Assembly: GCA_019188255.1 (NCBI GenBank)
Contig: JAETXT010000003.1
Location: 5,580,001 to 5,644,000, forward strand
Source: Verticillium longisporum
Taxonomy: Eukaryota > Ascomycota > Sordariomycetes > Glomerellales > Plectosphaerellaceae
Length of the DNA stretch: 64,000 nucleotides
Direction of reading: 5' to 3'
The notes under the pieces: model-generated
Told to the model about the DNA's origin: nothing
Databases searched by the model: none
The model's input: the letters and a program-made list of their open reading frames with translations, nothing else
Part shown: positions 11,123 to 22,429 of the stretch, piece after piece
How positions within the stretch are numbered: the first letter of the stretch is position 1
How the letters are laid out: each line of letters starts with the position of its first letter
Program-made: the position numbers and the translations under genes

Positions 11123-13574
11123 ATGGACGCCAGAGTAAGTTTATCCTATTCCGTGTAATTGCCAATTTCTGTACCTCCGCAAGGCCAACCCAACTCTCCT
11201 CTTGCCAACCGTCACATCACTCTCCCAGTTCATCACTATGGTCATCACCGCAGGAGGAGCCATTCTGACATTCAATTCCACCATTAGCCTCAACGACCTC
11301 GCGCTGCCCTCCCCGCGCTGGGCAACGAGAACATGACGATCACGAGCAAGCAGTCTGGACACCAGCGCCACAAGTCTACAGGCAACCTTCAAGCCGCTTC
11401 CCGCAATGGTGCCCTCCAGGCCGCTGCCAAGCGCACCGTCTTTGGCGATGTGAGCAATGTTGTCAAGGGCCTCACTTCGGGCAGCGGCGTTGTCGGCGCT
11501 ACCAAGGGCAAGATTACCGTCGCTGCCGATAAGAACACCCTCAGCACGCAAACCACGTTTGGGTTTTCCAAGCCCGCACAGCGATCGATTGCTCCTTCCC
11601 AACCCGCCAAGGGCAATCTGAAGACGATGGCCTCAGCCAGCCATATTGGCAGCCAGAACAAGCTCGCTGTTCACAACGATACGCGACCCGACGCGTCGCA
11701 GGCTCAACTCGTACATGTGCAGGCCTCGAGACCCAAGACGGCGGATGGCAAGCTGGTGGGTTCGACGTCAGTCGACACTCTCCAGGGAGAGTCGATCCTC
11801 GACCCTACATCTTTTGCACACCTCGCGGCCGAGCACGAAGTCCAGGCAAACCTGGGCAGCATGTTGGATGTCGATCTGAACATCGCGCCGTCCGTCGACG
11901 ACGGCGCTCTTCTCCATGATGAAGAGGCCGACCTTGTGGCCCACCTCGCCCCCGCGAAACCCGCTATGACAACCTTCCAGCCTCGCCACCACAAGTCTCA
12001 GCCCCAGCTTAAGAAGGAGGCTGTTGTACAACCGCTGCGACGCACCCAGAGCAGGTACCTCGCGGCACAGACGTCCGAGCCTCTTGATCACGAAGAGTCA
12101 AAGTACCTCGACGACGTTACCGAGGCCGCTTACGAGGATGCCCTCGAACACATCCTCGACCAGCAGTTGCAAGGAATCGAAGGGAACGACCACTTTGCCC
12201 AAGACCGTGGATACGACGACAAAGCCGCATCCCAGTACCCTGAGACTGTTGGCGAGACTTCACATAACTTGGACCGGAACTTGGATCTCGCTCTGCCTGA
12301 GCAATTGCCTGCTCCTCCCATGTCGGAACCCGAGGAGTATTGGGACGAGGTTGAGGAAGAAGAACTCTACGATGACCAGGGATATACGACGGCCCACTCG
12401 TACAAGTCGCGTGGTGAAATGACCGTCAGCGGCGCGACTGCCCTCCTTGCTCCCAAGTTTACGGAACACGTGCAGCGAGAGCTTCAGGCAGCGAAAGAGC
12501 ATGTCGAGTACCATCGCACTCCTGATGAGGTTGAGGAGGAGTTCTGGGATGTCTGCATGGTCGCAGAGTACGGCGAAGATATCTTTGAGTATCTTCAGGA
12601 ACTCGAGGTCAGTCATCATCATTTCTCGCGTCGTTCCCTCGGAATAGCTTACTGACACCAACACAGACGCGCATGATGCCCGATCCCCATTACATGGATC
12701 ACCAGTCCGAGATCCAGTGGTCTATGCGCTCAGTCCTCATGGACTGGCTTGTGCAAGTGCATGCACGCTTCAGTCTCCTTCCGGAAACTCTTTTCCTGAC
12801 CGTCAACTTTATCGACCGCTTCTTGACGTTCAAGGCTGTTTCTATCGGCAAGCTCCAACTTGTTGGTGCCACCGCATTGCTGCTCGCATCCAAGTATGAA
12901 GAGATCAACTGCCCCTCGCTCGAGGAGATTGTCTTCATGGTTGATGGATCGTACGCCGTTGAGGAGATCCTGAAGGCGGAGCGCTTCATGCTGAGCATGC
13001 TAGGCTTCGAGCTGGGATGGCCTGGTCCAATGAGCTTCCTCAGACGCATTAGCAAGGCCGACGATTACGATCTGGAGACACGCACCCTAGCCAAGTACTT
13101 CCTCGAAGTAACCATCATGGACGAGCGCTTCGTGGCAAGCCCTCCTAGCTTCCTGGCGGCAGGCGCCCACTGCCTGTCCCGCATGATTCTGAAGAAGGGC
13201 GACTGGGTAAGTCACCAACAGCGCCGTGCGTACGATGCAGTGCATGAAATTCTTGCTAACACGTTTTTCTGTAGTCCCAGGCCCATGTTCATTACTCGGG
13301 ATACACATGGAGTCAGTTGAAATCACTAGTGCGACTTATCCTCTCCTGCTGCGAGTCGCCTCGCGAGCACCACGCGGCTGTCTTTGAGAAGTATGTCGAC
13401 AAGAGATACAAGCGGGCGGCCGAGTACGTCCAGATTGAACTCAAGAAGGGCTTCACTGTCCCCTTGCGGTCATCCACCGGCCATCCCTCCCCGTTGATGG
13501 ACCTCGGCTGCTACGAGAACGAGCTGGGCGCCTTCAACTATCCGGCCAAGGCAGGCCAGCTCATCAACGCATGA
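11123..13574 (+). CDS. G2/mitotic B-type cyclin
   Basis: The product is a B-type cyclin that activates CDK1 for entry into mitosis. There are four exons: 11123-11134, 11288-12607, 12667-13206 and 13275-13574, giving about 723 residues. The tiny first exon codes only M-D-A-R; joining it to the ATTAG acceptor at 11287 gives an uninterrupted start, whereas upstream of 11288 that frame has a stop. A destruction-box-like RTVFGDVSN sits at residues ~53-61, the signal for APC/C-driven degradation. The cyclin box begins near residue 445 with the MRAIL-type segment QWSMRSVLMDWLVQVH, and a second cyclin fold follows to the C terminus. The N-terminal region, about 440 residues and acidic in its second half, is longer than the roughly 200 residues of Aspergillus NimE (from memory). 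The family assignment is firm. Confidence 0.93.
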
Positions 13575-14560
13575 GCTCGGAGGTCAGAAGGTTCATTCTG
13601 CGTCGTCCATCTCAGAGTCTAATGCGATCCGAACCTACCCAGCGGTGCTCGACGCTTCGGCCACACACACTGTCCGACATGGATCCAAACGGAGCCCAAA
13701 GGAAGAGAGACACCCAACCCCCTTACGACTAATATCAAACGACTTGACGAGACCCACGAAGCTTTTTTTTAACGCTTGGAGGAGGGTGTTCGCACTCTTG
13801 TCCGTTATTTGTTTCTGTTCTTGTTATTCTACATTGCGACTCTGGCTACACTACTTTCGGCCAGCGAGCTCGGGCGTTACGGATGAGGTTACCGTCCAGG
13901 CATAGAGGGAACAGCAAGCCAGTTCACGGAAATGGACGATGCACGGGGAAAATCCGCCACGTGCTGAGTTGGGGCCTCGGGGACTGCACATGGGAGAAGA
14001 GTCTACGAGTAATATTTGCTTTGGCCGTGGGCGTTGTAATTTTTTATGTACGTGATTAAAGACCGGCTGGCGCGGGCCATGCAAGGGGCAGCGGACACGC
14101 CCTGGTTGCTTCGTCAGTAGGAAACAAAAAAGACATATATTCGGTCAACCTTGCGGCTCCTGACGTGGTCAACATGGCACAGCTCACGATGTCCACAGCC
14201 AAGAGGCAATGAGACGGATGGCGTGCGCTGTGGCTGGCAGGTGGAGCCCTACTTTTCGCCCCTTTGCGGGGACGTTGCACTCTGGCCACATTGCTGACTC
14301 CAGGGCACGCACGGGCAGTGTCTCTGCTCAGGGTATTTTGACGCAGCCGGCCAGCCACCAGCCACCCCAGAGCTTCCCCAAATTCCTACCACTGCCTGAA
14401 CTCTCCATTACCTCCCCCTCACAGACAGACAAGCTCGTCGCCGGAAACGAAAGGGAAAAGCCCTAGGTCATTTGTTCTCCTCTTCTTGCCCGGCCCCGTG
14501 CCTCTTCGATCCAATTCAGCCCTCCTCCTCCCTCTGCAACAAGGCGTCATCAATACCACC
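13575..14560. other. Intergenic; cyclin 3' region and TRAP-alpha promoter
   Basis: No gene is supported in this ~1 kb. The stretch before 14561 is C/T-rich and ends in a good translation context (ACCACCATGG). Confidence 0.4.
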
Positions 14561-15468
14561 ATGGTTCAATTCACCTCTGCTGTTCTGGGTTTCCTCGCCC
14601 TCCCCATCTTCGGCGCCATCGCTCAGGATGCTGTACCTGTGAGTTTACACCGAGACCGCGACCCTCGTGACCCTCGCATCATGCCGCTGACGCCAATTGA
14701 CACAGGAGGGAGCTCCCTTTGCCGATGCGCCTACGCTGGCTGCCGATGTCGAGGCTACCTTTCCCGATGCCGACATCTTTGGTGTTAAGCTTGTCAACGG
14801 TCGCCCGACCAAGGCGGTCGTCGAGATCACCAACCACGAGGATGCCCCCATTCAGGTCGCATTTGTTGCCGGCTCTCTGTCTCGCGCCGAGGAGCTGGCT
14901 ACCGAGGTCATTGTCCGCAACCTGACGGCTGTGCGTTACGATCTGACCATCGAGCCCAAGGAGAAGAAGGCTGTGCCCTACTCCTTCGCCTTCGACATGC
15001 AGCCCCAGGACGTCAAGCTCCAGCTTGTCGCCGTCGTCAGCAACGCCAAGGGCGACGTCTTCCAGCTGCCTGCCTACAACGCCCCTGCCGCCGTTGTTGA
15101 GCCTCCCACCAGCATTCTGGACCCCCAGATGTACGTGTCGAGCAAGCCCTTTACTTTTCTTTGCGCGCCGTTCTGACAATGTGCACAGCATCTTCCTGTA
15201 CCTGTTCCTCAGCGCTGCCTTCACTGGCACTCTTTACTTCGTCTACAAGACCTGGATCGAGGCCCTGTTCCCCCAGGCCAAGCGCAGCGGCAAGAAGGTC
15301 AGGACCGTCAATGTCACCGTCCCCGTCCCCGAGCAGGACTCTGCCTCCTCCGCCGCGGCCACGGGCTCCGGCAAGGGCTACGACGAGAGCTGGATCCCCG
15401 ACCACCACATCAACCGCCCCGTGGCCAAGAGGGTCAAGAGCGGCGCCAGCGGCAAGGTCAAGATCTAA
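14561..15468 (+). CDS. Translocon-associated protein alpha (TRAP-alpha / IRC22 family)
   Basis: The exons are 14561-14638, 14706-15130 and 15189-15468, encoding 260 residues. The protein starts with a signal peptide (MVQFTSAVLGFLALPIFG..., cleavage likely after A-I-A-Q near residue 22). A luminal beta-sandwich domain follows, with the family segment KLVNGRPTKAVVEITNHE. Next is a single membrane span near IIFLYLFLSAAFTGTLYFVY, created across the second intron, and a short Lys-rich cytosolic tail. TRAP-alpha sits beside the Sec61 channel in the ER membrane and helps translocation of some secretory proteins; fungal members are often named IRC22. The start is fixed by the signal peptide and the strong CACCATGG context. 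Both introns have standard GTGAGT/GTACGT donors and CAG acceptors. Confidence 0.9.
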
Positions 15469-16148
15469 AAGATCGGCACAATGCAACACTAGGCCTCAAA
15501 ATCTAGGGATCCCCCGGCCAGAGGATGCTGGAAAAGGGACGGAAAAGCAATGTGACTCGGCTCGTGGGCTGGATAGCATGCATGTATATGATTTGTGATT
15601 AATTTACGTGCGCTTGGTCGTGGATAAAGCAGACCGACCGAGTCAGGAAGCAACAACGCGATTGTCAAGCCTTGCGCGTCAGTGCATCTCTTGTCTGATC
15701 AGCGCTTCAAAATACATGTTTTCAAACTCACAACCGCGCGTTGAAAAGCAACTCTCCTGAATGAAGAAGGGAACAAAGAGATTTGCCATTGTGATGTGAC
15801 GTTGGTGACAAGATTACCGAGTAGATGCCATGGTAAAGTAGTCTCAGCGCAGTGGCTAAAAGGCGGAGGTGTTTTGACTCTGAATCATTCGTCTCCAGGG
15901 ACAGGGGTCTGCTGATTGACTTGCGCGCGCACAGGTATCCACTAGGGGATGGAGACGCGACTTCCTACACTTTCTACACGCTCAGCTCCCCGCGTAAATT
16001 GAGGACCTCTTGCAGCTTGCATCACCCACGCGTTACCACGTCTCTCCTCCGTATTCTTTCCCAATTCACGTTCATCGACGCCTTCAGACTCGGTGTCAAA
16101 TTTGATTCCAAGAAATATCCATCACACACACTGAACCCACCGCCCACA
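15469..16148. other. Intergenic; promoter of the AT-hook gene
   Basis: This ~680 nt stretch carries no supported gene. The AT-hook reading frame stays open upstream to 15852, but that part has no protein-like features and is probably leader. Confidence 0.4.
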
Positions 16149-16610
16149 ATGGCATCAGAAGCCCCAGCCGAGCCCGTCAAGCGCGGCCGCGGCCGCCCCA
16201 GAAAGCCCGACTCGGAGAAGAAGCAGAAGCCGCGACTAGACGATGGCACGCCGCGTCGAGGACGAGGCCGTCCGAAGGGAAGCGTCGGCAAGCCCAAGGT
16301 CCTCGCCGCCGGCGTCTCCAAGTCGACGTCGACGATGAACACGCGGTCGGCGGGCACGCGTGGTCGGCCTCGCAAGAGCGACGCCGCTGCAGCTCCCGCC
16401 GCGTCGACTACCAAGGCGGCCGGTGCGACGCAGACACCGTCCAAGCGCGGTCGTGGCCGGCCGCGCAAGAGCGACGCCGCTGCTTCCTCTCCTGCCGTGG
16501 AGCGCGAAGAGCCCGAGTCTGCCGCGTCCGAGGCCGACGTGCCTGCGACGGATGAGTCGCCCCTGAGCAAGAGTGCTGCTTCGTCAGAGGCTGAGGAGGA
16601 TGAGGCTTGA
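16149..16610 (+). CDS. Small AT-hook (HMGA-like) chromatin protein
   Basis: The gene has a single exon of 153 residues. Four AT-hook cores are visible: KRGRGRPRKP near residue 11, RRGRGRPKGS near 37, TRGRPRKSD near 73 and KRGRGRPRKSD near 99. They are separated by Ala/Ser/Thr-rich spacers, and the tail is acidic (SSEAEEDEA). AT-hooks bind the minor groove of A/T-rich DNA, so this is probably an architectural nuclear protein like mammalian HMGA. The start at MASEAP lies just before the first hook and has an ACAATGG context. Two bases after the stop there is a GTGAGT donor, with a TTCTCAG acceptor at 16675-16681, suggesting an intron in the 3' UTR. No specific target is known. Confidence 0.8.
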   Translation: MASEAPAEPVKRGRGRPRKPDSEKKQKPRLDDGTPRRGRGRPKGSVGKPKVLAAGVSKSTSTMNTRSAGTRGRPRKSDAAAAPAASTTKAAGATQTPSKRGRGRPRKSDAAASSPAVEREEPESAASEADVPATDESPLSKSAASSEAEEDEA

Positions 16611-16972
16611 ACGTGAGTTGTCTTTTTTTCTTGAATCGACGCGCCTATTTTCTCTTTCGAGCGCTGACGCGTGCTTCTCAGGGTAAACGGATGGGAACCA
16701 CTACGCAAAAGACATGTTACGAGCTCTGCTTACATGTTTACGGGACTATGCTTGTGACAAGCAAGCCTTGCGTTCGGCCAGGAATGGAAGGGGAGGCGTC
16801 CGGACAACACAATGGGAAAGGGACGCACACTCAATACTAGCACGGGATGACGCGGGTTGATCACTGTATTTCTTTTTTTTCTTTTTTGCCGAGTCTTATT
16901 TTCTTTCCACTGTCCTCATAAAAATTAGAGAATTTTCTCCAGCGCTCCGCGATCCCTCTTGGGACCAGGCCG
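16611..16972. other. Convergent 3' regions
   Basis: This ~360 nt interval lies between the converging AT-hook and HNT3 genes. It contains a candidate 3'-UTR intron (16613-16681) and a T-rich stretch near 16868-16890 that may serve termination of one or both genes. Confidence 0.4.
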
Positions 16973-17704
16973 TCATTCCCTCTTCCATTCATCAAACTCC
17001 ATTTCCAGGTGCGCCTTGAGTTGCTGGAACTGGTTCTTGTAGCTCTTGTGGCAACGCCAGCATATAAAGTCCTTCTTCAGGTATCCTTCGTGGCCTGGGT
17101 GCCGTCTCGGGTCATCCTTTGCCAGTGGGAAATCTGCCACGTCGACGAGGAAGGGCGTGTTGAACGAGTTGTAGTGTTTGCGATGCTTCACACACTTGGA
17201 ATGCATGTCCCTGCTGAAGACGTGGATGTGCAGATGGTTCATGCTCGGATGTGCGTGGATCCCCGTCCTGACCTCGAGCGCCCAGTTTCGACCTGGCGGC
17301 AGCTCGTCGCCGTCGACTTCGACATGGCCGTTGAGCACGGCCTCGCGCCTGGCGTCGGCCTTGCTCTCGTGTCCGAGTTTGCGCTGGAGTTCTTTCGCGA
17401 CGAGGGCCTCGAGCTTGCGCACTTCCTTCCGCACGGAAGCCAGAAAGTCTGCGTCCTCAAAGGCTTCAAAGGGGTGGAGGAGACTGTGTTGCGGGGATCG
17501 TGGGAGGAGCAGAGCGTGCACCGTCGCTTTGGGGTATAGATCGTGGATCGCGACAAAGTCATCGTCGTAGTAGATGACCTGGGACGCAGGGAAAGAGGCC
17601 GGGTTGTCAATGTAGACGCCGAGTCCGTCGCGAATCCTGTCGAGATGTGGTGCTCGGGGACGTTCGGCAGGGGAGGGTTTTGCTCGCTTGGGCTTCGGTG
17701 CCAT
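16973..17704 (-). CDS. HNT3: Aprataxin-like DNA-adenylate hydrolase (HNT3)
   Basis: The gene has a single exon of 243 residues. The HIT domain spans residues ~20-185, with the early segment DLYPKATVHALLLPR and the catalytic triad motif HLHIHVFS. A C-terminal zinc finger carries CWRCHKSY, then KAHLEMEFDEW with a C2HE arrangement, as in aprataxin and yeast/S. pombe Hnt3. The enzyme removes 5'-AMP left on DNA ends by aborted ligation, protecting against single-strand break damage in the nucleus. The basic N terminus (PKPKRAKPSP) may be a nuclear signal. The length matches the fungal family. It is divergent from the DEAH helicase at 18305, with about 600 nt between the two starts. Confidence 0.92.
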   Translation of the reverse strand: MAPKPKRAKPSPAERPRAPHLDRIRDGLGVYIDNPASFPASQVIYYDDDFVAIHDLYPKATVHALLLPRSPQHSLLHPFEAFEDADFLASVRKEVRKLEALVAKELQRKLGHESKADARREAVLNGHVEVDGDELPPGRNWALEVRTGIHAHPSMNHLHIHVFSRDMHSKCVKHRKHYNSFNTPFLVDVADFPLAKDDPRRHPGHEGYLKKDFICWRCHKSYKNQFQQLKAHLEMEFDEWKRE

Positions 17705-18304
17705 CAGCTCGGAGACTTAAAGGGGTTGCTGTTAGTTTCCGACCTCAAACAGAGCACTCCTTAGGAGTTGAAGCTTCCTACAAGCATTGCGCTGCTTTTG
17801 CGTTGATGCTGAGCTCACGAGCTCGTCTCGCGTCATTGCTTCATCGGAAGCCTGCTTGAGCTTGTCCATCGTTGCGGGACCGCACTTGACGTCGTCTTCT
17901 GAGGCCTCGGTCAACGTAGTCTGAAGTTTCGGTCGTCTCGTGTATGTGGCAGCATCGTAACCGGCGCCGTTTTCGTGTACCCAACGCGGCCAACGGAGCG
18001 AAGGAACATGTCGATGGTATTTCGCGTCACTGCAGGCGTCTTGCGAACCGTCAGAGGCTCTACCCACCCCACTGGAGCTATCGCGGGGTCACAGTGCGCT
18101 GTGCACAAGCCGCAGTAGACTGATCGCTGCCCCACTAAAACTCATTCGCGACGACCAGACACAGACCGAGACGGCACACATAAGAAAAGTTGCCCCCGTT
18201 CACGATCTTCATCCCTGATTTCTCACCGACACGCCTACGCTGCAGTGCATCATGCCGCACATGAGTTACTAGCAGTCTTCTCCACCAGATTTATCTACCC
18301 CAGG
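17705..18304. other. Divergent promoter region, HNT3 / DEAH helicase
   Basis: This is 600 nt between two outward-facing genes, with no supported gene inside. It probably holds the promoters of both. Confidence 0.4.
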
Positions 18305-21300
18305 ATGGCGAAGAAAGCCAAGGATCAGGCTGCCTCGCAGGCGTCGGCCTCTCAGCCTGCCACCGGCAAGGACAAGGACAAGGGCAAGGACAAAGATGCG
18401 CCCAAGGGCAAGAAAGGCGCCCCGTCTCTTATCGAACAGGCCGCTGGCCCGGTCGGCCCTCCGAAGCCCACGGCAAAACAGATCATCGGCGGCGCATCCT
18501 GGACTGGAAAGTTGCCCGTCAACCTGTTCAACGAGTACTGCCAGAAGCAGCAGTGGGAGAAGCCCGACTACAACATGCGCAAGACGCCCGAGGGCTACTC
18601 TTGTCTCATCACCCTCAGCGCCAAGGACCCCAAGACCAAGGAGATGATTAGGCTGGAGCCGTTCAAGATCCCCGCCGACCTGCTGCATCTGCTTACCAAG
18701 CCTACCGCCCTCGAGGCCCGGCACTTCGCTGCCACGTACGGTCTCTTTCGCGTCTGCAGCATGCAGAACAAGCACACCGTTCTGCCTCCCGACTACAAGG
18801 TTCTATGGAAGGACTTTCAGGCGCTCAAGCAAAAGGACGTCAAGGAAGGCAAGGCTTGGATGTACGATGCGGACCCCTTCAAGACGATCCGCGAACGACA
18901 AGAAGCCAAGGCTGCTGCCGACAAGAAGAGAAAGGAGATCGAGAGAGTCAAGGAGAAGGCAAAGTCCATGCCGGGCGCTGCCGGCCTTGTGCTCGCCGGC
19001 GGTAGCGGCCCCGGCTCCTTTAACCCCATGAAGGGGTGGACCTCTGTGCCCAAGATCGAAATGGGCCGCAAATCCCGAGTCCAGGTCGAGTCTCTGATTC
19101 AGAAATATGTCGTTTGGAACCCGAACAAGGTCCTTATGGCTGCTCCGCAGAGACAGGTTGTTGTCGAAGACCTCAGCAAGCTAGGCTTTCGACGTAGCCA
19201 CATTGAAGAGGCTGTGGACATTTGCAAGGATCGCGAAGAGACATTGGATTGGCTCCTGATTCACGTGCCCGAAGACGACATCCCTCCTTGGGCTCTCCCC
19301 GAGAGCTATTCCGCCGGCATTTCAGTCGGGTCTCTGGATCTCAAGAAGGAGGCTGCTGTGAAGCGCTTGGCCGAATCTGGATATGCCTTGGACTTGTGTG
19401 CACGCATCTTCGAGGAGACTGGGTGTGATGAAAGCAAGGCGGCTGAGACGTTGCAATGCCGGCTCTTGGGCCAGTCTATCGAGGACTGGACTGCGATAGC
19501 ACCATCAGACATTCTCCCTCCAGACATGACAGCGGACGAGGTTTGGGATGACGAGGTTGTGGCGAGGGAGTCCACATCCGGCGTCCTTTTCACCAAGGAG
19601 CACGAAGATATCATCCAAGTCCAGCTGGAGCAGGTAACAAACGGGACAAAGACAATCGTGAATCCGGTCCTTCAGATCCGCATGTCGCCAAGCTATCCCG
19701 TCCACCTGGTCATCACGGTGCTGGCGCAATTGCCCGCCCAGGCGAAGCTCTCGGTCATCAAACAGACACTGGCCTATGTTCAGGAGGCTTACGGCGCGGA
19801 TCCTATGAAAGTGTTCGTCGCGGCCGACTGGGCTCAGCAAAACATCAACCGCATCATTGAGAACCCTGGAAAGCTGGTGGAGATCTCAGCTGTTAGCTCC
19901 ACCGCCTCCGAAGCCCCTGGGACCGTACCTCAGCTGCAACGACACAGCGGCAAGCTTTCCAGGAAACCCAGGCCAATAGACTGGACGCCCAACCCCGAAG
20001 CCGGGACCAATGGCTCAAGAGACAAGAGACCCCTGACTACAAGAAGATGATGGCGAAGAGACAGTCACTTCCGGCATGGCAGGTCCACGAAAAGATCATC
20101 CAGACTGTTGCCCAAAACCATGTGACCATCATCAGTGGAGAGACAGGTTCGGGCAAATCGACCCAGTCCGTCCAGTTCCTCCTAGACGACCTATATAACC
20201 AAGGCCTTGGCACAAGCGCCAACATGCTTGTGACGCAGCCGAGGCGAATCTCCGCACTTGGTCTTGCCGACCGCGTTGCGGAAGAGCGGTGCTCGCGAGT
20301 TGGAGATGAGATTGGTTACACTATTCGAGGCGAGTCAAAGCGAAGCCAACAGACGCGCATCACGTTTGTGACAACTGGTGTGCTTCTGCGCCGCCTCCAG
20401 ACATCAGGGGGACGGGTCGAGGACGTGATAGCGTCGCTGGCAGACGTCAGTCATATTGTGATTGACGAGGTTCACGAACGCAGCTTGGACACGGATTTCC
20501 TGCTGACCATAGTGAGGGAGGTCATGTCCACTCGCAAGGATCTTCTCAAGCTCGTCTTGATGAGTGCAACGCTCGACGCAGCCTCCTTTGAGAATTATTT
20601 CCGCTCACAGGGCCTCCGAGTTGGTCTCGTAGAGATCGAGGGCCGGACTTACCCCGTGGAAGACTACTACATGGATGACATTATCAGTATGACTGGGTTC
20701 AAAGCAGACGCATATGATTCACGAAGCGAAACTCTGGGCCAGACAATCCAGAAGCTCGGTCACCGTATCAACTATAGCCTTTTGAACGAGACAATCTCGA
20801 CCATTGATCTCGAGCTGTCGTACCAGGAGAAAGAAGGAGGCATTCTGGTGTTCCTGCCAGGCGTTGCCGAGATTAGCCAGACGTGCCGAGCACTTTCATC
20901 TAATTCGTCTCTGCATGTTCTTCCTCTACACGCCTCTCTGGAGACGAGGGAACAGAAGCGGGTGTTTGCTAGGGCGCCCCCAGGCAAGCGGAAGGTTGTG
21001 GTGGCAACCAATGTCGCAGAAACATCCATCACAATCGACGATATTGTGGCGGTTGTTGATTCTGGCAAGGTCAAGGAGACGACCTATGACGCACAGAACA
21101 ACATGAGGAAGCTTGAGGAGATGTGGGCATCCAGGGCAGCTTGCAAGCAGAGGCGAGGTCGTGCAGGCCGTGTACAGGCTGGAAAGTGCTACAAGCTGTA
21201 CACGCGCAACTTGGAGATGCAAATGGCGGAGCGGCCGGAACCTGAAATCAGGCGTGTACCCTTGGAGCAAATGTGCCTGTCGGTACGTGCCATGGGCATG

Positions 21301-22429
21301 CGAGATGTCGCCGCCTTTCTCGGGCGATCGCCGACGCCGCCCGCGAGCACGGCTGTGGATGGGGCCATCAAAATGTTGCGACGAATGGGCGCTCTCGACG
21401 GGGACGAGCTCACGGCACTTGGGCAACAGTTGGCCATGATCCCGGCCGACCTCCGGTGCGCCAAGCTCATGGTGTACGGGTCCATTTTCGGATGTCTCGA
21501 CGACAGCGTTACCATTTCAGCAATTCTCAGCACAAGAAGCCCATTCTTGTCTCCGCCGGACAAACGAGACCTGGCAAAGGAGGCTCGCATGCGGTTCGAG
21601 CAAGGCGATGGAGACCTGCTTACCGACCTGGCAGCATACAAAGAGTGGGACAGCATGAAGCGCAACGGAACACCTCCCCGGCAGCTTCGCAATTTCTGCG
21701 ACGACAACTTCCTGTCCTACCTGACGCTCACAGATATCTTCGCAACGCGACAGCAATTTTATGGCGCACTGGGCGAGATGGGTGTGGCGTTCGACCGCGA
21801 GGCGCGAGGCGAGGCACCGGCATCACAGGGCTATGCATCACGAATTATGCTGCGTGCGCTCACAGCGTCGGCTTTCAGCCCGCAGATTGCGCGGATCCAG
21901 TTCCCAGACAAGAAATTTGCCAATTCCATGTCAGGTGCGGTCGAGCTCGACCCGGAGGCGCGAGCAATCAAGTATTTCACGGAGGAGCAGGGGCGGGTGT
22001 TCGTGCACCCGAGCAGCACCATCTTCGGTAGCCAAAGCTTCTCCGGCAGCGCGGCGTTCATGTCGTACTTCAGCCTCATCTCGACGAGCAAGACGTTCAT
22101 TCGCGATCTCACACGTAAGTACTCCGGGTTTGAGGTTTCCTTTGCGACAAAGTACTGATGTAGGTTCTGCGCGGGAAGCCTTCAATGCGTTCACGTTGTT
22201 GCTCTTTTCGGGCGCAATCGAACTGGACACAATGGGACGGGGGTTGGTGGTGGACGGCTGGCTGCGGCTGCGAGGATGGGCGAGGGTGGGCGTGCTTGTG
22301 TCGCGACTCCGCGGCATGGTGGACGACGTGATCCGTTTGAAGGTGGAGAGGCCAGAGGTGGACTTGCGGGACAACGATGTGCTCAAGGCGGTTGCAAAGT
22401 TGATTGAGCATGATGGTTTGGATGCGTAA
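18305..22429 (+). CDS. DEAH-box RNA helicase, DHX29/DHX57-like (apparent frameshift)
   Basis: The product is a large cytosolic DEAH helicase of the DHX29/DHX57/YLR419W group, a family linked to translation initiation on structured mRNA. Exon 1 runs 18305-22114 and exon 2 22164-22429 (49-nt intron, GTAAGT...GTAG). The N-terminal half has a Lys-rich start, a dsRBD-like segment near residues 65-185, a UBA-like helix bundle near 305-350 (DLSKLGFRRSHIEEAVDICKD) and an RWD domain near 415-530. The helicase core shows motif I GETGSGKST, motif II DEVH, motif III SATL and motif VI QRRGRAGR, then HA2 and OB-fold regions. The frame breaks at 19993-19997: frame 1 reads RPIDWTPNP and the conserved continuation RSRDQWLKRQ is in the next frame. 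Adding one C to the run CCCC repairs it and gives exactly 1,358 residues. The start at MAKKAKD has context CAGGATGG. Confidence 0.88.

Noticed and set aside
19905..19960. A 38-nt intron (GTACCT...TTCCAG) as an alternative to the helicase frame break
   Set aside because: Too short to be spliced, and it would replace the conserved RPIDWTPNP segment with unrelated sequence.
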